Source: Bacteroidales bacterium UBA932
GTDB lineage: Bacteria > Bacteroidota > Bacteroidia > Bacteroidales > UBA932
DNA length: 5,224 nucleotides
Assembly (NCBI GenBank): GCA_002293585.1
Contig: DBDM01000021.1
Location: forward strand, 1-5,224
Direction: 5' to 3'
Shown here: piece after piece, positions 1 to 5,024 of the stretch
Position numbering within the stretch: the stretch's first letter is position 1
Layout of the letters: the number at the start of each line of letters is the position of its first letter
The notes under the pieces: generated by a model
What the model was told of the DNA's origin: nothing
What the model saw: only the letters and a program-made list of their open reading frames with translations
Databases searched by the model: none
Made by a program: the position numbers and the translations under genes

Positions 1-786
1 TCGCTGATGATTATTCCGGTGAGCATTATGGCGCAGCGGGCGGTGCTTGGTGCAGTGAACCCTACCGACGTGTTCCTGCCTATTTTATTTGCCACTTATG
101 TGTCGTCGCTCACGGGATTGATCGTGGTGGGCATCAAACAGAAAATAAACCTTTTTCAGCGCACGGTGATTGCCTGGATCGGCGGCATTACCCTGGCGCT
201 GGGCTTGCTGGTGTGGTATTTTTCCACGCTTTCGCGTGAAGAAATGGACACCGTATCGCGCGTGGCAAGCAGCGGTATCTTGCTGTTGATTATTATGGGT
301 TTTATTGCCGGCGGCGCCTACAAGCGCATCAATGTATTCGACGCCTTTATTGACGGGGCGAAGGAAGGTTTTCAGGTGATGATAAAAATCATTCCGTACC
401 TTGTGGCCATGCTCGTGGGCATAGGTATTTTCCGCGCCTCGGGAGCTATGGATTACGTGATCGACGGGATCGCCCGGTTAGTGGGTTTGTTCGGCGTGAA
501 TACCGACTTTGCCGGCGCTTTACCCACCGCTTTTATGAAGCCACTTAGTGGCAGCGGCGCCCGCGCGTTGATGGTGGAAGCCATGAGCACCTACGGCGCC
601 GACAGTTTCCAGGGGCGCTTGTCCTGCCTCTTCCAGGGCGCCGCCGATACTACTTTCTATATTGTGGCGCTATATTTCGGCTCGGTGGGTATTAAACGCA
701 CGCGCTATGCTATTGGCGCCGGGCTCATTGCCGACCTGGCGGGCGTTATTGCCGCCATTGTCCTGGCCTATCTGTTTTTTCATTAA
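1..786 (+). CDS. SpmA/SpmB-like fused nucleoside-recognition (Gate) domain membrane protein, 3' part
   Basis: This is the C-terminal 261 residues of an integral membrane protein whose start lies before the window. The frame is open from base 1 (Ser-Leu before the first Met), so the Met at 7 is probably internal. The first ~40 residues, with NPTDVFLPILFAT, resemble the end of a SpmA-like half. From about base 330 the sequence is SpmB-like: VFDAFIDGAKEGF, IIPYLVAMLVGIGIFRASGA, KPLSGSGAR, then FQGAADTTFY and ALYFGSVGIKRTRYA, ending in a hydrophobic helix. Such A+B fusions are common in Bacteroidota. SpmA and SpmB are known from Bacillus spore-core dehydration. Bacteroidota do not sporulate, so the role here is unknown; the Gate domain is associated with transporter-like membrane proteins. 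The stop codon overlaps that of the convergent peptidase gene. The family is clear; the substrate is not. Confidence 0.9.
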   Translation, partial: SLMIIPVSIMAQRAVLGAVNPTDVFLPILFATYVSSLTGLIVVGIKQKINLFQRTVIAWIGGITLALGLLVWYFSTLSREEMDTVSRVASSGILLLIIMGFIAGGAYKRINVFDAFIDGAKEGFQVMIKIIPYLVAMLVGIGIFRASGAMDYVIDGIARLVGLFGVNTDFAGALPTAFMKPLSGSGARALMVEAMSTYGADSFQGRLSCLFQGAADTTFYIVALYFGSVGIKRTRYAIGAGLIADLAGVIAAIVLAYLFFH

Positions 787-2216
787 AATCCGAACCCCAG
801 CACTACCATGACTGTCTGCAAATTGGCGCGGCCGAATGCCGGGTCATGTAACGACCGGCTAAAATCATATCGATATGCAGCTTCAATCCGGAACTTCATC
901 ACATCGAAACCTATGAGTAAATTCAGGCCATAATCTTGATTGTCCAGTTTCCCGCCGTAGTCGGCCGGATAATGTTGGGCGAAATGGTATTTATAATAGC
1001 CTCCTACACCGGCGTAGACAGCTATTGCGGGGTGAAAAGTACTCCGGAAAACAACATTCACCGGAACAGCAACGGAATAGTCCCTTACATAATCATCCCA
1101 ATAGTCGCCGCCGGCGCTTTCAAAAGCTACTTCGGGACGCAGCCAAAGCCAGGGTTTAAATAATTTGATCTCACTAAATAGTCCCGCCCCAAAAGCGAAA
1201 CGGGATTTGGAGTTGAAAAATGCGTCATTATAGTTGTAATGAGATGCACCGAGCGCAATATTTAAACCGAACTTAACGGAAGCGCTATACTCCGGTTTTA
1301 CAGCCGGCTCCAGCTCGTTTTCATCAGATAGTTTGACGCTGATCTTCTCCATGACATCCACTACTTTTGCCATGCCCTCATAGTCGAGTCTGTCCGCATC
1401 GTCTTCCGGTTGGTGATAAGGCGAATCAAGCCCGGTGTGAACATGTATGCCGGGAACACCGTTGCCCAAAAACGAATCCGAATCGGTGCCATAGAACGGG
1501 TTCTTATTTCTATTCCTGAGTTGTAACTTTATGTCCGGGTCGGAAGCAAAATTTCCGGTAAAATAATCCATCCCGTTTTTCAACATGTTTACTCCGCTAA
1601 GAATCAATCCGTCATTGGCCGTATACATCCCTACCATGTCGATGCTGAACATACACTTGATGGCTTCGGGACGAACAAGGTGTGTATCAAAAAAATGCAC
1701 TGAGCCGTATAAACCTTGTTCTTCCCCGTCGAAAGCAATGAGGATAATACTCCTTTTCAATTCTTTTTGCCGTTGCTTCAATCGTTTTCCCACTTCCAGA
1801 AGCACTGCTACGCCCGACGCATTATCGTTGGCGCCGTTATATACTACTTTCTCTCCGTTTTCACCGGTTTCCCAGCCTAAGTGGTCATAGTGGGCGCCAA
1901 TCACAATATATTCCTGCCGGCCTGCCGGATCGTCGCTTTCAATGACTCCCACTACATTATATCCTCCGGTATTTCCTACGGAAAATGCTTGCAGGTATCC
2001 TTCCGGAAAGAAAGGCGGAATACCGGCGGCTTGAAATTCACGAATGATATATTGGTTCGCTTTCCATGCGTCTACCGAGCCGAAGCGCCGTCCCAACAAA
2101 GAGTCGGCAGCCAGAAAATCAACGTGTTTTCTCAATTCCGTTTCTACGGGAACAGTTTGTGCCGGTAAAGCATAAGGAGCTAACAGCAGGCAAAGAAAAA
2201 GAAAGCTACAACGCAT
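783..2216 (-). CDS. Secreted M28-family zinc aminopeptidase with C-terminal outer-membrane beta-barrel domain
   Basis: 477 residues. Residues 1-19 form a signal peptide (hydrophobic core, likely cut after ALPA before Gln20); there is no lipobox. Residues ~25-295 are an M28 peptidase. The visible zinc and catalytic set is complete: H109 and D111 in GAHYDHLG, D131 in GANDNASG, E165 (general base) and E166 in FDGEEQGLYGS, D193 in SIDMVGM, and H268 in SPYHQPEDD. It should remove N-terminal residues from peptides outside the cytoplasm. Residues ~311-477 are a second domain of alternating amphipathic strands (KFGLNIALGAS, GAGLFSEIKL, AVYAGVGGYYKYHF, YGLNLLIGFDV, KFRIEAAYRYDF) ending in VVLGFGF with a terminal Phe. 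This matches the porin-family 8-strand outer-membrane barrel pattern. The barrel may anchor the enzyme at the outer membrane; that is inference. The start at 2216 fits the signal peptide and lies about 30 nt downstream of a TATCTTTG box. Confidence 0.93.
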   Translation of the reverse strand: MRCSFLFLCLLLAPYALPAQTVPVETELRKHVDFLAADSLLGRRFGSVDAWKANQYIIREFQAAGIPPFFPEGYLQAFSVGNTGGYNVVGVIESDDPAGRQEYIVIGAHYDHLGWETGENGEKVVYNGANDNASGVAVLLEVGKRLKQRQKELKRSIILIAFDGEEQGLYGSVHFFDTHLVRPEAIKCMFSIDMVGMYTANDGLILSGVNMLKNGMDYFTGNFASDPDIKLQLRNRNKNPFYGTDSDSFLGNGVPGIHVHTGLDSPYHQPEDDADRLDYEGMAKVVDVMEKISVKLSDENELEPAVKPEYSASVKFGLNIALGASHYNYNDAFFNSKSRFAFGAGLFSEIKLFKPWLWLRPEVAFESAGGDYWDDYVRDYSVAVPVNVVFRSTFHPAIAVYAGVGGYYKYHFAQHYPADYGGKLDNQDYGLNLLIGFDVMKFRIEAAYRYDFSRSLHDPAFGRANLQTVMVVLGFGF

Positions 2217-2245
2217 ATTTTTTAGATTTAAGTATTTCTGTTATT

Positions 2246-2278
2246 CAAAGATAGGAATAAATTATCGAAATACCGCAA
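2246..2278 (-). promoter_or_regulatory. Bacteroidota-type promoter of the M28 peptidase gene
   Basis: Read on the minus strand, TATCTTTG at 2253-2246 matches the Bacteroidota -7 consensus TAnnTTTG exactly. TTG at 2278-2276, 22 bp upstream, can serve as the -33 element. Transcription would start near 2240, giving a leader of about 25 nt before the ATG at 2216. No Shine-Dalgarno sequence is seen, which is normal in this phylum. Confidence 0.7.
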
Positions 2279-2292
2279 CCGTTGAATGGGAG

Positions 2293-2363
2293 AAAAAAAG
2301 TCCCCACCCATTGTACTATCTGACCAATACAATAAAGCGCATACGCTTCTCGGGCAGGGACTT
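2293..2363 (-). terminator. Intrinsic terminator-like stem and T-run ending the putative RNA
   Basis: On the minus strand AAGTCCCTGCCC (2363-2352) pairs with GGGTGGGGACTT (2309-2298) over 12 pairs, two of them G-U. A run of seven T (2299-2293) begins within the last two paired bases. The 42-nt interval can form two small hairpins: AAGCG with CGCTT, and ATTGTA with TACAAT. The large loop is unusual for a simple terminator. The 5' arm is shared with the apical hairpin of the alternative rod fold. It lies upstream of the peptidase promoter, so it would insulate that gene from transcription coming from the right. Confidence 0.5.
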
Positions 2364-2426
2364 CATAGCAACCACGTTATAAAGTCCAACCAATGCGCAT
2401 GCGCTGATTCATTGTATCGGTCAGAT
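2318..2426. repeat. Long imperfect inverted repeat (109-bp palindromic block)
   Basis: The outer arms ATCTGACCAATACAAT (2318-2333) and ATTGTATCGGTCAGAT (2411-2426) are complementary at 15 of 16 positions. Complementarity resumes at 2336-2346 with 2395-2405 and at 2358-2367 with 2378-2387. No matching target-site duplication is seen at the outer edges (TACT on the left, GATG on the right). This favours an RNA gene over a recent mobile insertion, but does not exclude a miniature palindromic element. Confidence 0.75.
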
Positions 2427-2430
2427 GATG

Positions 2431-2438
2431 CAAAATTA
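2431..2438 (-). promoter_or_regulatory. Candidate -7 box for the minus-strand structured RNA
   Basis: Minus-strand TAATTTTG (2438-2431) matches TAnnTTTG exactly. The expected start, about 5-8 nt downstream, falls at the first base of the long hairpin. The -33 region is weak, with only a T-rich run at 2462-2457, so support comes mainly from position. Confidence 0.4.
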
Positions 2439-2557
2439 CTGCTTTCGGGGGAAAAGAAAAAATAAACCGTTGCAAAACTTTATGGAATAATGCGTATAGG
2501 TAGATGCAGTTTATTTTTTCAACTAAAAAGTTATTTTTGTTTGCTTTCAATATTAAA

Positions 2558-2589
2558 TTTGTTTTATTCGAAAAAATGTTGTTACTTTG
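2558..2589 (+). promoter_or_regulatory. Promoter of the membrane protein / winged-helix regulator operon
   Basis: TTTG at 2558-2561 is a -33 element. The -7 box TTACTTTG (2582-2589) differs from TAnnTTTG at one position; the spacing is 20 bp. Transcription should start near 2596, about 14 nt before the ATG at 2610. A promoter here rules out the in-frame ATG at 2490 as the start of the following gene. Confidence 0.7.
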
Positions 2590-2606
2590 CATTTCAAAGT
2601 ACTTTT
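2584..2606. promoter_or_regulatory. Operator-like palindrome over the -7 and start site (copy 1)
   Basis: ACTTTG-N5-CAAAGT (2584-2600) is a perfect inverted repeat. It is followed directly by ACTTTT (2601-2606), so AAAGTACTTT (2596-2605) is a second, overlapping perfect palindrome. The same three half-sites with the same spacing recur at 3555-3577 ahead of creD. The first half-site overlaps the -7 box, so only the remaining two are evidence beyond promoter consensus. A likely binder is the winged-helix protein encoded at 3242-3535, which would then repress its own operon; this is inference. Confidence 0.55.
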
Positions 2607-2609
2607 ATT

Positions 2610-3245
2610 ATGGCAACAACTCAACATTCGGAAGACCTCAAACATATCAGGAACTTGATGGAAAAATCATCAAAGTTTATGGGTTTAAGCGGCTGGTCGC
2701 TATTTTCCGCAGGCCTTATTGCTTTGGTGGGCATGGCTGTGGCGCGGTTCTTTGTGCTGGCCGGCGGGGTGGTGAAATATGATGAATATATGCGTGGCGT
2801 AGGTGTGCACACAGGCATGAATGTACGCTCCCAAATGATGGTGCTGGCTGCTGTGGTGTTGACTTGTGCGGTGCTGGCCGCTTTCTTTTTCATTGTGCGG
2901 AAAGCCGGCAAAGCGCAACAGTCGTTTTGGTCGCTCTCGGCCAAAAGGGCGCTCTTGAATTTCTGCATACCTTTTGTTACCGGCGGTATTTTCTGTTTGG
3001 CATTAATGGTGCATGGGCATATTCAATTTTTGCCGTCGGCCATGCTTATTTTTTATGGGTTGGCACTGGTCAATGCAGGAAAGTTTACGGTTCGCGAAGT
3101 ATATTACCTGGGCATTTGTGAAATTGTATTGGGTTTGTTAGATGCCTTCCTTATAAGACCCAGTCTGTTGTTTTGGGTGCTGGGTTTTGGCTTGGCCAAT
3201 GTGGCGGCAGGCCTGTTCCTTTATTTTAAATATGACCGGAAATGA
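2610..3245 (+). CDS. Multi-pass inner-membrane protein of unknown function, first gene of the regulator operon
   Basis: 211 residues from MATTQHSEDLKHIRNLMEKS. This start is chosen because the promoter (-7 at 2582-2589) lies just upstream and the frame before it translates as low-quality sequence. A polar N-terminal helix (about 5-22) precedes about six hydrophobic segments, near residues 25-50, 75-96, 113-134, 138-155, 163-182 and 184-206. A short polar loop (55-75) follows the first, and the protein ends in a basic tail (KYDRK). No catalytic motif is evident. Proteins with this LxxIRxLMEKSS-type opening occur in Bacteroidota beside small winged-helix regulators and CreD, from memory of the family, but no function is established. 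Its stop overlaps the start of the regulator gene by ATGA, so the two are probably translationally coupled. It might sense an envelope state for the regulator; that is speculation. Confidence 0.85.
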   Translation: MATTQHSEDLKHIRNLMEKSSKFMGLSGWSLFSAGLIALVGMAVARFFVLAGGVVKYDEYMRGVGVHTGMNVRSQMMVLAAVVLTCAVLAAFFFIVRKAGKAQQSFWSLSAKRALLNFCIPFVTGGIFCLALMVHGHIQFLPSAMLIFYGLALVNAGKFTVREVYYLGICEIVLGLLDAFLIRPSLLFWVLGFGLANVAAGLFLYFKYDRK

Positions 3246-3535
3246 AAAATATTATTGCCGGATTAAATAAAATTTTTGACCACCGCATCCGCTTAGGCAT
3301 TATGGCGGTGCTGGCGGTGAACGACAGCCTTTCATTCAACGAGCTGAAAGAATTGCTGGACGTTACCGACGGGAATTTGGCTACCCACCTGAAGGCCTTG
3401 GATAGTAATGGTATGATTGGTGTTCATAAACGGTTTATCGGAAAGAAAACCAACACTTCTTATTCCATTACAAAATCGGGCGAAAAGCAATTTCGCGAAC
3501 ACCTCAAGGCCTTGGAAGGCTTGATGAATGTATAA
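3242..3535 (+). CDS. Small winged-helix transcriptional regulator (HTH_34 / PF13601 type)
   Basis: 97 residues, the usual size for this single-domain family. An N-terminal helix carries the typical IFDHRIRLGIMAVLAVND (11-28). The helix-turn-helix follows, with FNELKELL (32-39) as the first helix and TDGNLATHLKALDSNG (42-57) as the recognition helix. A beta-wing contains FIGKKTNTSYSITKSG (65-80), and a C-terminal helix (82-95) probably serves dimerisation. It is a cytoplasmic DNA-binding protein with no visible ligand or metal site. The start ATG overlaps the upstream stop (ATGA), so it shares that transcript. Its likely targets are the two matching palindromic sites at 2584-2606 and 3555-3577, giving autoregulation and control of creD. 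The family assignment is firm; the targets are inferred from position and shared sequence. Confidence 0.92.
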   Translation: MKNIIAGLNKIFDHRIRLGIMAVLAVNDSLSFNELKELLDVTDGNLATHLKALDSNGMIGVHKRFIGKKTNTSYSITKSGEKQFREHLKALEGLMNV

Positions 3536-3552
3536 TATATTTTTTTGACTAT

Positions 3553-3560
3553 ATACTTTG
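3553..3560 (+). promoter_or_regulatory. Promoter (-7 region) of creD
   Basis: TATACTTTG (3552-3560) is a near match to the Bacteroidota -7 box and shares TACTTTG with the promoter at 2582-2589. The upstream sequence is a strongly AT-rich tract without a clear TTTG at the expected distance. Transcription would begin near 3567, about 32 nt before the creD ATG. creD can therefore be transcribed separately from the two genes before it, although read-through is possible because no terminator is seen in the 63-bp gap. Confidence 0.55.
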
Positions 3561-3577
3561 TAATTCAAAGCACTTTT
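3555..3577. promoter_or_regulatory. Operator-like palindrome over the creD start site (copy 2)
   Basis: ACTTTG (3555-3560), CAAAGC (3566-3571) and ACTTTT (3572-3577) repeat copy 1 half-site for half-site, with identical spacing (N5, then directly adjacent). The match continues one base further (A at 3578). Differences are confined to single bases at three positions. It overlaps the -7 box and the expected start site, a position suited to repression. The proposed binder is the winged-helix protein encoded immediately upstream. Confidence 0.55.
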
Positions 3578-3598
3578 AAATAATAAATTAATTATATC

Positions 3599-4936
3599 AT
3601 GAATACACAAAACAATTCTCAGTCAGCCTGGTCAAAAATGACCAACAGTATTACATTTAAAGCGGTTTCCATCGGTTTTCTGATCCTTCTTTTGCTTATT
3701 CCGGTGAGCATGGTGCAGGATTTAATCCGTGAGCGGCGCTATGCCAGTGAATCTGTAGAAGAGGAGGTCAGTTCGAAATGGGGACATCAACAAACATTTA
3801 CAGGGCCTATTCTGAAAGTTCCTTACACATACACTACCCAGCGGCCGGTGGGCAATAAAGGGAACACGGAGATAGTGGAAGTCGACGATTATGCTTATTT
3901 CCTGCCGGAGGAGTTAGGCATTTCAACCGTTATGGCGCCGGAAATATTGCACCGCAGTATTTACGATGTGGTGGTTTACCAGGCGAAAATGGTTGTCAGG
4001 GGCCATTTTTCGCAACCCGATTTTTCTCAGCTGAACATACAGCCGGTGTCGGTAGATTGGGATAATGCCTGTCTGTATATAGGTATTTCCGATATGCGCG
4101 GAGTGAGGAATAAAGTAGTCGTGAACTGGAATAATACCTTGCTGGATGCTGTTCCCGGCATTGAACGTTCACCGGTGTTGGAGTCGGGGGTTACGGTTAA
4201 AACGCCGTTGAAGTCCGCCGCTACAGCTGCGAAATACACGTTTAATTGCGAGTTGTTATTGAACGGCAGCAAGAGTTTGGCGTTTACGCCGCTGGGCAAA
4301 TCTACCAAGGTGGAGACCTCGTCCACCTGGGCTACACCGGGTTTTGACGGCGCTTTTTTGCCCGATAACCGGAACATATCCGCCGAAGGGTTTGCCGCCG
4401 ACTGGAGCGTATTTAACTACAACCGGAACTATCCGCAGGCCTGGGTGAGCGACCAAAAGCCTTACTTTTCTTCTTCTAATTTTAGTGTAAACCTTGTGCT
4501 GCCGGTAGACCATTATCAGCAGTCGACCCGCGCCGTGAAATACGCCGTGATGTTTATCGTGCTTACCTTCCTGATGTTTTTTATGGTGGAACTGATCAGC
4601 CGCAAGCCGGTGCATATCCTCCAATATTTATTGATAAGCGCCGGGTTGATTATTTTTTACAGCCTGTTGTTGGCCATGTCGGAGCAAATGAATTTCACGT
4701 TAGCGTACATTATTTCCGCCGTGGCCATTGTTGCCCTGATCACCAGCTATTCCTATTCCATTTTCAAGCGGTGGACACAAACGTTGATGGCCGGCTCCCT
4801 GTTCGGATTATTGTACTTATACCTCTATGTGGTATTACAGATGGAAGACCTGGCCCTGCTGATTGGAAGCATAGGTTTATTTGTTGTGCTGGCCGTGATC
4901 ATGTACGTGTCCCGGAAAATCAATTGGTTCCGGTGA
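3599..4936 (+). CDS. creD: CreD-family inner-membrane cell envelope integrity protein
   Basis: 445 residues, the usual length for CreD. A cytoplasmic N-terminus leads into one membrane helix (about 19-40) with the family opening SIGFLILLLLIPVSMVQDLI, then RERRY and KWGHQQTFTGPILKVPY (60-76). A large periplasmic domain follows to about 312, with the conserved PLGKSTKV, ATPGFDGAFLPDNR (246-259) and LPVDHYQQSTRAVKYA (301-316). Five helices (about 314-333, 338-360, 364-387, 394-414, 417-438) include HILQYLLI and LQMEDLALLIGSIGLF, ending in SRKINWF. In enterobacteria creD is the main target of the CreBC two-component system and affects envelope properties such as colicin E2 tolerance and beta-lactam response; its biochemical activity is unknown. 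No CreBC genes are in the window. Here the neighbouring winged-helix gene is the likely regulator. The ATG at 3599 fits the family N-terminus. Confidence 0.95.
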   Translation: MNTQNNSQSAWSKMTNSITFKAVSIGFLILLLLIPVSMVQDLIRERRYASESVEEEVSSKWGHQQTFTGPILKVPYTYTTQRPVGNKGNTEIVEVDDYAYFLPEELGISTVMAPEILHRSIYDVVVYQAKMVVRGHFSQPDFSQLNIQPVSVDWDNACLYIGISDMRGVRNKVVVNWNNTLLDAVPGIERSPVLESGVTVKTPLKSAATAAKYTFNCELLLNGSKSLAFTPLGKSTKVETSSTWATPGFDGAFLPDNRNISAEGFAADWSVFNYNRNYPQAWVSDQKPYFSSSNFSVNLVLPVDHYQQSTRAVKYAVMFIVLTFLMFFMVELISRKPVHILQYLLISAGLIIFYSLLLAMSEQMNFTLAYIISAVAIVALITSYSYSIFKRWTQTLMAGSLFGLLYLYLYVVLQMEDLALLIGSIGLFVVLAVIMYVSRKINWFR

Positions 4937-4989
4937 AATTTGCGCAGCCTTATCTCTTGACGGCAGTATAGGAAATTCCGAAAAAATTG

Positions 4990-4997
4990 TATCTTTG
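4990..4997 (+). promoter_or_regulatory. Candidate -7 box of the Fic-family gene
   Basis: TATCTTTG matches TAnnTTTG exactly and lies 27 bp before the ATG at 5025, implying a leader of about 20 nt. No good TTTG is seen at -33. The downstream sequence lacks the CAAAG/ACTTTT half-sites found at the two operator-like sites. No clear terminator for creD is seen in the 88-bp gap. Confidence 0.6.
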
Positions 4998-5024
4998 TAA
5001 ATTGGAAAATAATGTGTTCAGACA

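Larger units (their letters stand above)
2293..2426 (-). ncRNA. Putative structured small RNA or switchable leader (unclassified)
   Basis: Read on the minus strand from 2426, the sequence can fold into a long rod. Bases 2426-2411 pair with 2333-2318 (16 pairs, one G-U). Bases 2405-2395 pair with 2346-2336 (11 pairs, one G-U). Bases 2387-2378 pair with 2367-2358 (10 pairs, one G-U) around a 10-nt loop. A minus-strand -7 box at 2438-2431 would place the 5' end almost exactly at the first paired base, and a stem followed by T7 ends the unit at 2293. Predicted length is about 134 nt. The rod with internal loops recalls 6S RNA in outline, but it is shorter and I recognise no family signature. A short frame (2412-2377, MNQRMRIGWTL) lies in the 5' arm and may be chance. 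Alternatives are a palindromic mobile element, or a leader read through into the peptidase gene. All pairings are hand-derived. Confidence 0.5.
2217..2609. other. Divergent intergenic region between the peptidase gene and the membrane-protein operon
   Basis: This 393-bp stretch holds no convincing protein gene. From left to right it contains the peptidase promoter (2246-2278), a self-complementary block read as a minus-strand structured RNA (2293-2426) with its own -7 box (2431-2438), an AT-rich stretch (about 2440-2557) in which nothing specific is seen, and the promoter and operator-like site of the plus-strand operon (2558-2606). Open frames crossing it on either strand show no recognisable domain. 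Confidence 0.75.

Noticed and set aside
936..2254. Plus-strand open frames inside the peptidase gene
   Set aside because: They lie antisense to a complete M28 peptidase with all metal ligands, and their translations look like random shadow sequence.
2293..2426. Assignment of the structured block as 6S RNA, SRP RNA or tmRNA
   Set aside because: It is shorter than typical 6S RNA, has no SRP GGAAG/AGCA-type loop and no tmRNA acceptor end. The rod shape alone is not enough to name a family.
2318..2426. Insertion-sequence or MITE interpretation of the inverted repeat
   Set aside because: There is no transposase, no target-site duplication at the outer edges, and no second copy in the window. It is kept only as an alternative to an RNA gene.
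2377..2592. Minus-strand 71-codon open frame in the divergent intergenic region
   Set aside because: It crosses the plus-strand promoter and the structured block, its composition is AT-driven, and no domain or start signal supports it. Only its last 11 codons overlap the putative RNA.
2490..2609. N-terminal extension of the membrane-protein gene to the ATG at 2490
   Set aside because: The -33/-7 promoter (2558-2589) lies inside it and the translated extension looks like translated intergenic DNA. The ATG at 2610 begins the family-like N-terminus.
4027..4624. Minus-strand open frames inside creD
   Set aside because: They are shadows of a well-conserved creD reading frame and show no domain of their own.
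4937..4989. Intrinsic terminator after creD
   Set aside because: The only symmetry is the short GGAAATTCC near 4971-4979, with no GC-rich stem followed by a T-run.
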